Shown here one piece after another: positions 1 through 8,407 of a stretch of DNA of 64,000 bases (position 1 is the stretch's first letter; every line of letters begins with the position of its first letter). The translations under genes were made by a program, and so were the position numbers. The stretch is from Pimelobacter simplex (GTDB taxonomy: Bacteria; Actinomycetota; Actinomycetes; Propionibacteriales; Nocardioidaceae), in assembly GCF_024662235.1 (NCBI RefSeq), contig NZ_CP096276.1:4030001-4094000 (forward strand), written 5' to 3'. Under the pieces are notes generated by a model. The model was given only the letters and a program-made list of their open reading frames with translations, was not told where the DNA came from and ran no database searches.

Positions 1-1037
1 AGCTCGACCGTGCCCTTCTGGTCGGGATCGACGGCGACGTCGCCGGCGACCCAGGCGTCGATCCCGAACTCGCCGAGGCGGGCCAGGGCGGCGTCGACGG
101 CGTCGGGGGCGACCAGGGCGACCATGCCGACGCCGCAGTTGAGGGTGGCCTCGAGGTCGGGCTGGGCGACGTCGCCGAGACGGCGGACGACGTCGAAGAC
201 CGGCGCGGGGGTCCAGGTGCCGCGGTCGAGGGTGGCCTTGAGCTCGGGCGGCATCACCCGGGCGAGGTTGTTGGCCAGGCCGCCGCCGGTGACGTGGGCC
301 ATCGCGTGGGTCTCGGTCTCGCGGGCGATCGCGAGGCAGGGCTTGGTGTAGAGCCGGGTCGGCTCGAGGAGCTCCTCGCCGAGGGTGCGGCCGAGCTCGT
401 CGACGTGGCGGTCGACGGTCCAGCCGGCCTGGGTGAAGAAGACGTGGCGGGCCAGGGAGTAGCCGTTGGAGTGCAGGCCGCTGGCGGCCATCGCGAGGAC
501 GACATCGCCCTCGCGGACCCGGTTGGAGCCGAGCAGGGCGTCGGCCTCGACGACACCGGTGGTGGCGCCGGCGACGTCGTACTCGTCGGGGGCCAGGAGG
601 CCCGGGTGCTCGGCGGTCTCGCCGCCGACCAGCGCGCAGCCGGCCTCGACGCACGCCTCGGCGATGCCCTTGACGATGGCGGCGATCCGCTCGGGGACCA
701 CCTTGCCGGTGGCGATGTAGTCGGTGACGAACAGCGGCTCGGCGCCGCAGACGACCAGGTCGTCGACGACCATGCCGATGAGGTCGAAGCCGATGGTGTC
801 GTGCTTGTCCATCATCTGCGCGACGGCGACCTTGGTGCCGACACCGTCGGTGGAGGTCGCGAGCAGCGGGCGCTTGTACGCCAGCAGCGCGGAGGCGTCG
901 AAGAGGCCGGCGAAGCCGCCGAGGCCACCGAGCATCTCGGGGCGGCGGGCCTTCTCGACCCACTCCTTCATCAGGTCGACGGCGCGGTCCGCGGCCTCGA
1001 TGTCGACGCCGGCACGGGCATAGGCGTTGTCAGCCAC
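1..1037 (-). CDS. purM: Phosphoribosylformylglycinamidine cyclo-ligase (AIR synthetase), 3' end beyond the window
   Basis: Catalyses ATP-dependent ring closure of FGAM to AIR, the fifth step of purine synthesis, in the cytoplasm. The reverse strand reads VADNAYARAGVDIEAADRA, then the family stretches STDGVGTK, DLIGMVVDDLVVCGAEPLF, LVGGETAEHPG, SGLHSNGYSL and HVTGGGLANNLARV. The GTG start at 1037 is 27 bases downstream of the purF stop, so purF and purM probably form one transcript. The C-terminus is missing only because the window ends. The family assignment is certain. Confidence 0.95.
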   Translation of the reverse strand, partial: MADNAYARAGVDIEAADRAVDLMKEWVEKARRPEMLGGLGGFAGLFDASALLAYKRPLLATSTDGVGTKVAVAQMMDKHDTIGFDLIGMVVDDLVVCGAEPLFVTDYIATGKVVPERIAAIVKGIAEACVEAGCALVGGETAEHPGLLAPDEYDVAGATTGVVEADALLGSNRVREGDVVLAMAASGLHSNGYSLARHVFFTQAGWTVDRHVDELGRTLGEELLEPTRLYTKPCLAIARETETHAMAHVTGGGLANNLARVMPPELKATLDRGTWTPAPVFDVVRRLGDVAQPDLEATLNCGVGMVALVAPDAVDAALARLGEFGIDAWVAGDVAVDPDQKGTVE

Positions 1038-1064
1038 GATTCCCCTTGGTCCCTCTGGTCTCGA

Positions 1065-2525
1065 TCACGGGTTGTTGAAGACGGGCAGCGCCTCGCCGTG
1101 CGTGCTCGGGGTGAGCGTCGCCTCGAGCAGGTGCTTGCCGAGCAGGCTCTCGTCGGGCAGCTCGATCGGGTAGGCGCCGGTGAAGCACGCGGTGCACAGG
1201 GTCGACTGGGGCTGGCCGGTCGCCTCGACCATGCCGTCGAGCGAGATGTAGCCGAGGCTGTCGGCGCCGACCGACGCGGCGATCTCGTCGACGTCGAGGC
1301 CGTTGGCGATGAGCTCGGCCCGGGTGGCGAAGTCGATGCCGTAGAAGCAGGGCCACTTCACCGGCGGGCTGGAGATCCGGACGTGGACCTCGAGCGCCCC
1401 GGCCTCGCGGAGCATGCGCACCTGGGCGCGCTGGGTGTTGCCGCGCACGATCGAGTCGTCGACGACGACGATGCGCTTGCCGCGGATCATGTGCTCGAGC
1501 GCGTTGAGCTTGAGCCGGATGCCGAGCTGGCGCAGGGTCTGGCTGGGCTGGATGAAGGTCCGGCCGACGTAGGCGTTCTTGACGAAGCCCTGGCCGAACG
1601 GGATGCCGCTCTCGAGGGCGTAGCCGGACGCGGCCGGCGTACCGGACTCGGGGACCGGGATGACGAGGTCGGCCTCGACGGGGAACTCGCGGGCGAGCTG
1701 GCGGCCCATCTCGACGCGGGCCTCGTGGACGCTGCGCCCGGCGATCCGGGCGTCGGGGCGGGCGAGGTAGACGTACTCGAACACGCAGCCCTTGCGGCGC
1801 GGCTCGGCGAACTTGTGGGAGCGCAGGCCGTCCTCGTCGATGACGATGAGCTCACCCGGCTCGACCTCGCGCACGACGCTCGCGCCGGTGGTGGCCAGGG
1901 CGGCGTCCTCGCTGGCGACGACCCAGCCGCGCTCGAGGCGGCCCAGCACCAGCGGGCGGATGCCCTCGGGGTCGCGGGCGGCGTAGAGCGTGTTCTCGTT
2001 CATGAAGACGAACGAGAAGGCGCCCTGGACCTGCGGCAGCAGCTCGAGCGCACGCGCCTCGAGCGACTGGTCCGGGTGGTGCGCGAGCAGCGCGGTGACC
2101 AGGCTGGTGTCGTTGGTCGACGCCTCGAGGTCACGGGCGTGGATGTCGAGCTCGCCGTCGTCGCTCGGCAGCCCCTTGACCATCTCGGCGAGCGCCGCGG
2201 TGTTGATCAGGTTGCCGTTGTGGCCGAGCGCGATCGAGCCGTCCTCGGTGGGCCGGAAGGTCGGCTGCGCGTTCTGCCACGTGCTCGCACCCGTGGTCGA
2301 GTAGCGACAGTGGCCGACCGCGAGGTGACCCGCGAACGACTCGAGGGTGTTCTCGTCGAAGACCTGGGAGACGAGTCCCATGTCCTTGTAGACGAGGATC
2401 TGGCGACCATTGCTGACCGAGATACCGGCTGACTCCTGTCCCCGGTGCTGCAGGGAGTAGAGGCCGAAGTAGGTCAGCTTGGCGACGTCCTCACCCGGGG
2501 CCCATACGCCGAAGACTCCGCACAC
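1065..2525 (-). CDS. purF: Amidophosphoribosyltransferase
   Basis: First committed enzyme of purine synthesis: transfers glutamine amide nitrogen to PRPP. A GTG start places the nucleophilic Cys at residue 2 (MCGVFGV), so only the initiator Met has to be removed, unlike the longer propeptide of Bacillus PurF. The N-terminal Ntn glutaminase domain (about 1-235) precedes the phosphoribosyltransferase domain with the PRPP loop VVVDDSIVRG near 353-362. Cysteines 247 (GCVFEYVY), 393 (WPCFYGID), 444 and 447 (LCTACF) sit where Bacillus-type enzymes bind a [4Fe-4S] cluster, so this is probably the oxygen-sensitive Fe-S class. 486 residues is normal length. purM follows. Confidence 0.97.
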   Translation of the reverse strand: MCGVFGVWAPGEDVAKLTYFGLYSLQHRGQESAGISVSNGRQILVYKDMGLVSQVFDENTLESFAGHLAVGHCRYSTTGASTWQNAQPTFRPTEDGSIALGHNGNLINTAALAEMVKGLPSDDGELDIHARDLEASTNDTSLVTALLAHHPDQSLEARALELLPQVQGAFSFVFMNENTLYAARDPEGIRPLVLGRLERGWVVASEDAALATTGASVVREVEPGELIVIDEDGLRSHKFAEPRRKGCVFEYVYLARPDARIAGRSVHEARVEMGRQLAREFPVEADLVIPVPESGTPAASGYALESGIPFGQGFVKNAYVGRTFIQPSQTLRQLGIRLKLNALEHMIRGKRIVVVDDSIVRGNTQRAQVRMLREAGALEVHVRISSPPVKWPCFYGIDFATRAELIANGLDVDEIAASVGADSLGYISLDGMVEATGQPQSTLCTACFTGAYPIELPDESLLGKHLLEATLTPSTHGEALPVFNNP

Positions 2526-2558
2526 GGCTTCCAGCCTACCGGCGAAGCGCCGATCCGC

Positions 2559-3950
2559 TCAGTTGGCGGCGACCGGCCGAGACGTGCGCTGCACCACGGC
2601 ACTCGCGACCTGCGCCGCCTGGGCCCGGATCTCGGGGATCGCGGTCGACTCCCACAGGGTGCCCTTGCGCGGCGGGCCGACGACGTAGAGGCCGTCGACG
2701 ACCGCACCGGAGGCGCTCACGACCCGGCCGTCGACCGTGCTGTCGATGCCGAGCGCGAGCGGGTCGGGGGCGACCGTGCCGCGCGCGACGAGGGCCCGGA
2801 TCAGCGGGTCCGCGCTGCGCCGTACGTCGGCGAGGGGGCCGGTGCAGTTGACCACGGCGTCGGCCTCGAACGGCTCGGCGCCGGTCGCGGGGGTGACCGC
2901 GCAGCGCTCGCCGAGGTCGGCGACCTCGTGGAGCTGGCCGGGGCGGATGGTCAGCCGGCCGTCGTAGCGGTAGCGCTGGAGGCGCAGAGCGACCTCGGGC
3001 GCCATCCGGTGCCGGCGGATCTCCCAGTCGCGCACGTGGACGTCGAGGAAGCGGCGCCGCTCGTCGAGGGGCATCCGGCGCCAGAGCTCCTGGGTGAGCG
3101 GGCGCAGGCCGTCGACGACCGCGCGCCAGCCGACCCCGCGCTCGGCCGCGGCGCGACACTCGTCGGCGACCGCGGCGGCGACGGCGTCGGCGGTGACCGC
3201 GTCCTCGGGGACCTTGGTGACCCAGGCGGTGTGCGCCTGCTCGACGTGCGGCTTGGGCAGCACGCCGCTGCGGCTGAGCATGGTGACGTGGCGCTCGGGG
3301 CCGTCCTCGAGCAGGGTGATGACGGTGTCGACGGCGGTCAGGCCGGTGCCGACCACGACTACCCGGGCGTCGGCGGGCAGGGCGCGGAGCCGGCCGAGCT
3401 CCCACGGGTTGCCGATGTGCCACGGGGCGTCGGGCAGCCCGGCGAGCGGGCGCGGCGGCTGGTTGCCGTGGCACAGCACGACGGCGTCGGCCGGGGCCGT
3501 CGAGCGCTCGGTGACGACGTCGAAGCCGGTCGCGGTCGGGATGACGTCCTGCACCCGGCCGGCCCGGATCCGGAGCCGGTCGTCGGCGACGTCGGCCAGC
3601 CGGTCCTGGAGGTAGATCGCGAAGTCCGCCCGGGGCAGGAAGGCCTGGGGGTCGCTCCCCCGGCCGGTCCGCAGCGCCCAGTCGAGCAGGTCGGAGGGCG
3701 CGTCGGGGAAGGCGCTCATGTGCCGGGCCCGGACGTTGAGCAGGTGCCGCCGGTCGTTGGTGCCGTAGGCGATGCCGCGCCCGACGATGCCGCTGGCCTC
3801 GTGGATGACGACCTCGAGGCCCGGGTCGTCGGAGCGGACGAGCAGGTTGATCGCCGTCAGGACCCCGCTCGCGCCCCCGCCGATCACCGCGACGCGGGTG
3901 CGCGCGGCGAGAGGTGCGGGGGCGGGCGCGGGGGCCTGGATCGACGTCAT
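2559..3950 (-). CDS. FAD/NAD(P)-binding flavoprotein of the NAD_binding_9 type
   Basis: A 463-residue cytoplasmic flavoprotein. After a short Ala/Pro leader comes the dinucleotide-binding motif VIGGGASGVLTAINLL (about 20-35), then GRGIAYGT and HLLNVRARHMSAFPD, typical of the FAD-NAD(P)-binding family (PF13454), and a second Rossmann motif VVVGTGLTAVDTVITLL near 210. Family members act on small molecules, for example in hydroxylation or thiol-related oxidation, but the substrate here cannot be read from the sequence. It stands immediately upstream of purF on the same strand. The ATG start at 3950 is the only good candidate. Confidence 0.8.
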   Translation of the reverse strand: MTSIQAPAPAPAPLAARTRVAVIGGGASGVLTAINLLVRSDDPGLEVVIHEASGIVGRGIAYGTNDRRHLLNVRARHMSAFPDAPSDLLDWALRTGRGSDPQAFLPRADFAIYLQDRLADVADDRLRIRAGRVQDVIPTATGFDVVTERSTAPADAVVLCHGNQPPRPLAGLPDAPWHIGNPWELGRLRALPADARVVVVGTGLTAVDTVITLLEDGPERHVTMLSRSGVLPKPHVEQAHTAWVTKVPEDAVTADAVAAAVADECRAAAERGVGWRAVVDGLRPLTQELWRRMPLDERRRFLDVHVRDWEIRRHRMAPEVALRLQRYRYDGRLTIRPGQLHEVADLGERCAVTPATGAEPFEADAVVNCTGPLADVRRSADPLIRALVARGTVAPDPLALGIDSTVDGRVVSASGAVVDGLYVVGPPRKGTLWESTAIPEIRAQAAQVASAVVQRTSRPVAAN

Positions 3951-4015
3951 GCGAGTGAGTCTAGCGAATCACTCCACTTTTGCGGACCTCGCGGCGCGGG
4001 CGGCCGCCTCGGACC

Positions 4016-5368
4016 TCAGGCGCCGAGGTTGCGCAGCAGCAGCGCCTCGGCGAGCAGGACCTTCTCGAACTCGGCCAGGTGCAGACCCTCATTGGGGCCG
4101 TGGGCGCGGGTGTCGGGGTCCTCGACGCCGGTGACCAGCACCGAGGCGTCGGGGAAGCTCTCGAGGAACTCGGCGATGAACGGGATCGAGCCACCCACGC
4201 CCATGTCGACCGGCGCGGTGCCGTCCCAGGCCTCGGTGAACGCCGAGCGCGCGGCGTCGTACGCCGGGCCGGTGACCTCGAGCGCGATCGGCTCGCCGGT
4301 GTCGACGACCTCGATGGAGAGCTGGGCGCCCCACGGGACGTGCTTCTCGAGGTGGGCGCACAGGCAGGCGACGGCGTTCTCGGAGGTCTCGCCGGGCGCG
4401 GTGCGCAGCGCGAGCCGGGCCCGCGCCGACGGGATGAGCGTGTTGGAGGAGCCGTCGACCTTGGGGGCGTCGAGACCGATCACCGACAGTGCCGGCTGGG
4501 TCCAGAGCCGCTCGACGGCCGGGCCGGTGCCGACCCACTGGACGCCTTCGGCGACACCGGACTCGGCGCGCAGCCGCTCCTCGGGGTAGTCGACGTCGGC
4601 GGCCGGGCCGGAGTGCAGACCCGCGACGACGAGGTTGCCGGCGTCGTCGTGGAGGCTCGCGATGAGGCGGGAGAGCGTGATCAGCGCGTCGGGGACGAGA
4701 CCGCCCCACATGCCCTGGTGCACAGCGTGGGTGAGCGTGCGGACCTCGACGTTGACCCGGACCAGGCCGCGCAGGCTCGTGGTGAGCGCGGGGACGCCGA
4801 TGTCCCAGTTGCCGGAGTCGGCGATCACGATGACGTCGGAGCGCAGCTCCTCGACGTACTTCTGGAGGAGCTGCGGGAGGGTCGCGCTGGCGACCTCCTC
4901 CTCGCCCTCGATGAAGAGGCGCACGGTGACGGGCAGCGCGTCGCCGAGCATCCGCAGCGCGGCGACGTGGGTCATGATGCCGGCCTTGTCGTCGGCGGCA
5001 CCGCGGCCGTAGAGGCGGCCGTTGCGCTCCGTCGGCTCGTACGGCGCGCTGTCCCACTCGGCGTGGTCGTTCTCGGGCTGCACGTCGTGGTGGGCGTAGA
5101 GCAGCACCGTGGGCGCACCCTCGGGCCCCTTCTTCTCGCCGATCACGGCGGGCGGGGCACCGTCGAAGGCGCGCACGATCTGGACGTCCACCCCCTCGGC
5201 TGCGAAGAGGTCGGCGGTCGCCCGCGCGCTCACCTCGACCTGGTCGAGGCGGTCGGGGTCGGCGCTGACGGACTGGATGCGAACGAGGGCCTCGAGGTCC
5301 GATCGGACGCCGGGCAGGAGCTCGGCGAGGCGCGCGCGCAGGTCAGTGGTGGAGACAGGTCCGGTCAT
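4016..5368 (-). CDS. M20-family dipeptidase / metallopeptidase
   Basis: Zinc-dependent exopeptidase of the M20 clan that probably hydrolyses dipeptides in the cytoplasm. The metal-binding segment reads LLYAHHDVQPEND, followed by RGAADDKAGIMTH and FIEGEEEVAS, the carboxylate pair that binds metal and acts as general base. C-terminal ligands appear in MGVGGSIPFI and AHGPNEG. About 450 residues is the usual length. The ATG at 5368 is preferred; an in-frame TTG lies 9 bases upstream. There is no signal peptide. Confidence 0.88.
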   Translation of the reverse strand: MTGPVSTTDLRARLAELLPGVRSDLEALVRIQSVSADPDRLDQVEVSARATADLFAAEGVDVQIVRAFDGAPPAVIGEKKGPEGAPTVLLYAHHDVQPENDHAEWDSAPYEPTERNGRLYGRGAADDKAGIMTHVAALRMLGDALPVTVRLFIEGEEEVASATLPQLLQKYVEELRSDVIVIADSGNWDIGVPALTTSLRGLVRVNVEVRTLTHAVHQGMWGGLVPDALITLSRLIASLHDDAGNLVVAGLHSGPAADVDYPEERLRAESGVAEGVQWVGTGPAVERLWTQPALSVIGLDAPKVDGSSNTLIPSARARLALRTAPGETSENAVACLCAHLEKHVPWGAQLSIEVVDTGEPIALEVTGPAYDAARSAFTEAWDGTAPVDMGVGGSIPFIAEFLESFPDASVLVTGVEDPDTRAHGPNEGLHLAEFEKVLLAEALLLRNLGA

Positions 5369-5412
5369 GGCCCCCAACCTAGTGCGGAACCCCCGTCAGG
5401 CATGATCGCGGC

Positions 5413-6057
5413 ATGGCACTTTCTCGGATGCTCCAGGCCACGACCGCTGCCGCCACGCTCGCCCTCGCGCTCTCCGCCTGCGGCGGCGGTGACGACGGCG
5501 ACGCCGCCGACAAGGACGGCGCCACCACCGACAGCACCAGCTCCAGCACGGCCCCCACCGACGCCCCCTCGACCGGTACGACGGCCTCCGGCGACGCGGC
5601 GCCCAGCGGCCCGGTCCAGTTCCGCCGGGTGATCGAGGCGACCGGCATCCCGGCCGACGGCGCCGCGACCTCTCCCCTGCCCGAGGACTGCAGCGACGTC
5701 CCGGCCGGTCAGCCCAAGCCGGCCGCCGAGGCGATCGCGTGCGACGAGTCGGGCATCGTCTACCGGCTCGCGCCGGCCGAGATCACCGGTGGCGTCGAGG
5801 CCGCCGAGGCCGAGAAGCCCGCGAACCTCACCGACTGGGTCGTCGCGCTGAGCTTCGACGACCAGGCCACGCCGAAGTTCGCGACGATGACCCGTGAGCT
5901 GGCCGGCACCAACACGCTGCTCGCGGTCGTGCTCGACGGTCAGGTGCTCACCGCGCCGGTGATCCAGGACGCCGTCGAGGACGGCAAGGTCCAGATCGGC
6001 GGCACGTTCACGCAGGACCAGGCCGACGAGATCGCGGCCCAGCTCACGAAGCGCTGA
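5413..6057 (+). CDS. Secreted lipoprotein with a SecD/F P1-head-like domain
   Basis: A 214-residue protein exported by a lipoprotein signal peptide (lipobox LSAC, Cys about 20) followed by an Asp/Thr/Ser-rich linker to about residue 60. The C-terminal part (VVALSFDDQATPKFATMTREL ... VVLDGQVLTAPVIQD ... IGGTFTQDQADEIAAQL) closely resembles the P1 head of SecD. No membrane channel segments are present, so it is a detached head-like domain rather than a translocase. Its role is unknown; it might assist folding or release of exported proteins outside the membrane (inference). Its 3' end overlaps the convergent SCP-like gene by 14 bases. Confidence 0.75.
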   Translation: MALSRMLQATTAAATLALALSACGGGDDGDAADKDGATTDSTSSSTAPTDAPSTGTTASGDAAPSGPVQFRRVIEATGIPADGAATSPLPEDCSDVPAGQPKPAAEAIACDESGIVYRLAPAEITGGVEAAEAEKPANLTDWVVALSFDDQATPKFATMTRELAGTNTLLAVVLDGQVLTAPVIQDAVEDGKVQIGGTFTQDQADEIAAQLTKR

Positions 6058-6409
6058 GCGGCAGGTACGGCGTCAGGTCGGTCCGCTCGCCGCTCGCCTG
6101 CACGCGCCCGCCGTCGAGCGCCGCGTCCCACCCGAGCTCGCCGGTGGCGAGCGCGATCCAGGTGGCGGCGTCGGTCTCGACGACGGCCGGCGGGGTGCCC
6201 CGGGTGTGGCGCACGCCCTCGATCACCTGGACCGCGGCGTACGGCGGGACGCGGACCTCGACCGAGCGCCCCGGAGCGCGGGTCTCGAGGACCGCGAGGA
6301 AGTGCTTGGTGAGCAGGCGCAGGTCGCCGCGCTCGGCGGCGTCGGCGGCCACCCGGGCGAGGGCCTCGGCGACGAGGGCGGAATCGGCAGGGCGCAGGCG
6401 CGCGGGCAT
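6044..6409 (-). CDS. Bacterial sterol-carrier-protein-like (SCP_3) protein
   Basis: A 121-residue soluble protein resembling the small actinobacterial SCP orthologues that lie next to purF in mycobacteria (Rv0807-like). Diagnostic stretches are VPPYAAVQVIEGVRHTRGTPPAVVETDAATW and LATGELGWDAALDGGRVQASGERTDL. SCP2 folds bind lipids in a hydrophobic cavity; the ligand here is unknown. The ATG at 6409 overlaps the stop of the upstream regulator (TGATG), so the two genes are translationally coupled. Confidence 0.75.
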   Translation of the reverse strand: MPARLRPADSALVAEALARVAADAAERGDLRLLTKHFLAVLETRAPGRSVEVRVPPYAAVQVIEGVRHTRGTPPAVVETDAATWIALATGELGWDAALDGGRVQASGERTDLTPYLPLSAS

Positions 6410-7008
6410 CAGTGGTCCTGGTCCTCGGGGGTCGGGTCGACGGGCAGCTCGGGATAGGGCTGGATGAGCTGGAAGACGGAGTAGGTCGCGCGCTCGTCGT
6501 CGCTGCCCCCGGCCCCGGGCCCCTGGGCGGCGAAGCGACGGCGCTCGACGAGCGCGGCGATCTCGTGCATCAGCTCCTCGGCCTCGGCAGGCGTCAGCAG
6601 CAGCGCCCACTCGGAGATGCTGCGGCCGGGCTCGTCGGCCCCCGTGGGCGCATAGGCCCGCTCCAGCAGGTGCTGGCCCCACTCGACGGCGTTGCGCTGG
6701 AAGACGGCGTACGCCGCGCGGCCGCCGGGCTGGGCGAGCATGTCGGAGGTGCGGAACCGGATCCCGTCGGGGTCGACCATCCGCCAGACCCGGTCCCGGC
6801 GGTCGCGGGCGGCGTCAGGGTCCTCCTCGACCAGGCCGTACTTGGCGAGCTGGCGCAGGTGGAAGCTCGCCTGGTTGGCCGGGATGTCGATGCGCCGGGC
6901 GATGTCGGCGGCCCGCAGCGAGCCGGCCGCGGACAGCTCATGGAGCACCCGGTTGCGGGTGGGGTGCGCGATCGCGCGGAGGATCCGCGGGTCGTCGTAC
7001 ATCACCAT
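6409..7008 (-). CDS. ArsR-like winged-helix transcriptional regulator
   Basis: A 199-residue cytoplasmic DNA-binding protein. The helix-turn-helix near the N-terminus reads DPRILRAIAHPTRNRVLHELS ... DIARRIDIPANQASFHLRQLAKYGLVEE, the pattern of ArsR/HTH_20 regulators. The C-terminal half (about 100-199) is a ligand or dimer region with no recognised metal site. It is divergent from an MFS exporter, with two TTGCGCAA palindromes in the shared spacer, so it probably represses that exporter and itself. An alternative start is the ATG two codons downstream. Confidence 0.85.
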   Translation of the reverse strand: MVMYDDPRILRAIAHPTRNRVLHELSAAGSLRAADIARRIDIPANQASFHLRQLAKYGLVEEDPDAARDRRDRVWRMVDPDGIRFRTSDMLAQPGGRAAYAVFQRNAVEWGQHLLERAYAPTGADEPGRSISEWALLLTPAEAEELMHEIAALVERRRFAAQGPGAGGSDDERATYSVFQLIQPYPELPVDPTPEDQDH

Positions 7009-7039
7009 GGGGCGAGCCTAGCGGAATGCGCAGCACCTA

Positions 7040-7061
7040 TTGCGCAACATACGTTGCGCAA
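7040..7061. promoter_or_regulatory. Tandem TTGCGCAA palindromes, probable operator
   Basis: Two identical 8-base palindromes TTGCGCAA at 7040-7047 and 7054-7061 lie 14 bases apart (centre to centre) between the divergent regulator and exporter genes. Their position next to a winged-helix regulator makes them likely binding sites for it (inference). Confidence 0.6.
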
Positions 7062-7067
7062 CATAGT

Positions 7068-8336
7068 GTGCGGATCGTGCCCGCCTTCCGCGCCCTCGCC
7101 CGTAACCACGACTTCACCGCCCTCTGGGTCGGCGCGACGGTGGCCGAGCTCGGCTCGCGGGTGACGATCTTCGCCGCGCCGCTGGTCGCCTACGCGCTCA
7201 CCGGGTCGGCACTGTGGGCGGCCGCCGCCGAGGGCGTCTTCCTCGTCGGGATGGTCGGCGCCCTGCTCCCCGCCGGCGTGCTCGCCGACCGCTGGCACCG
7301 GCTGCGGCTGATGCGGCTCTCGCTCGGCACCGGCTTCGCGCTCTACGCCTCGCTCGCCGTGGCGGGCGCGGCCGGGGTGCTCACCCTCCCCCACCTGCTG
7401 GCCGTGCTGTTCGTGACCGGCGTGGTCACCGGCCTGTTCGGGCCGGCCGAGTACGCCGCCATCCGCGAGATCGTCAGCGACGAGCAGCTCCCGACCGCGC
7501 TCAGCCAGCAGCAGGCGCGCCAGCACGTCGCGGCCCTGCTCGGCGGACCCCTCGGCGGCGCCCTGTTCGGCGTGGCCCGCTGGGCGCCGTTCGCGGCCGA
7601 CGCGGTGACCTACGCACTCGGCTGGCTGCTCCTCGGGCGGGTCCGCGCGGACCTCTCCGCACGCCCCGACCCCGACCGCGACCGACCCCGCCCGCTGCGC
7701 GACGTCGGCGAGGGGATCCGGTTCGTGTGGCGCCGGCCGTTCCTGCGGGTGCTGCTGTTCTGGTCGCCGACGGTCAACCTCACCATCAACGCGCTCTTCT
7801 TCGTCGCCCTGCTCCGGCTGATCGAGGCGGGCTTCTCCGCACCCCAGATCGGCCTGACCCAGGCCGCGATCGGCGGCTTCGGCGTCCTCGGCGCGATCGT
7901 CGCGCCGGTCCTGGTCGAGCGCTTCGCCACCGGCACCCTGACCGTGCTCGTCGCATGGAGCTGGGTCCCGCTGGCGATCCCGCTCGCGCTGTGGAACCAC
8001 CCGCTGAGCATGGCCCTGGCCGGTGCGCTCGGGATGTTCCTCAACCCCGCGGGCAATGCCGGCGTCAGCGCCTACCGGATGGCGACCACGCCGCCCGCGC
8101 TCATCGGCCGGGTCCAGTCGGCGATGCAGTTCGTCTCGATGATCTCGATGCCGCTCGCGCCGGTCCTGGCCGGCCTGCTGCTCGCCGGGCTCGGCGGCCG
8201 CGACGCCCTCCTCGCCCTCGCCGTCCTGACCGGGCTGGCCGCGCTCGCGCCGACTCTGTCGCGCTCGGTGCGGTCGGTCCCCCGCCCCGCCGCCTGGCCC
8301 CGGTACGACGACACGCTCACCCTCGCCGGCCCCTGA
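7068..8336 (+). CDS. Major facilitator superfamily transporter, exporter type
   Basis: A membrane protein of about 12 segments resembling MFS efflux pumps of the MFS_3/TetV type: FRALARNHDFTALWVGATVAELGSRVTIFAAPLVAYALTG, then LADRWHRLRLMRL in the loop between helices 2 and 3 and VSMISMPLAPVLAGLLLAGLGG near the end. Substrate unknown. An in-frame ATG at 7026 exists but would place the tandem palindromes inside the gene, so GTG 7068 (or GTG 7077) is preferred. Probably controlled by the divergent winged-helix regulator. Confidence 0.85.
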   Translation: MRIVPAFRALARNHDFTALWVGATVAELGSRVTIFAAPLVAYALTGSALWAAAAEGVFLVGMVGALLPAGVLADRWHRLRLMRLSLGTGFALYASLAVAGAAGVLTLPHLLAVLFVTGVVTGLFGPAEYAAIREIVSDEQLPTALSQQQARQHVAALLGGPLGGALFGVARWAPFAADAVTYALGWLLLGRVRADLSARPDPDRDRPRPLRDVGEGIRFVWRRPFLRVLLFWSPTVNLTINALFFVALLRLIEAGFSAPQIGLTQAAIGGFGVLGAIVAPVLVERFATGTLTVLVAWSWVPLAIPLALWNHPLSMALAGALGMFLNPAGNAGVSAYRMATTPPALIGRVQSAMQFVSMISMPLAPVLAGLLLAGLGGRDALLALAVLTGLAALAPTLSRSVRSVPRPAAWPRYDDTLTLAGP

Positions 8337-8407
8337 CCGACCCGGACACCCCGGCTTTCCCGGACGCTTCCGCACGCCGCCGGGCTCCGCCCGTCACAAT
8401 GGGGCCC

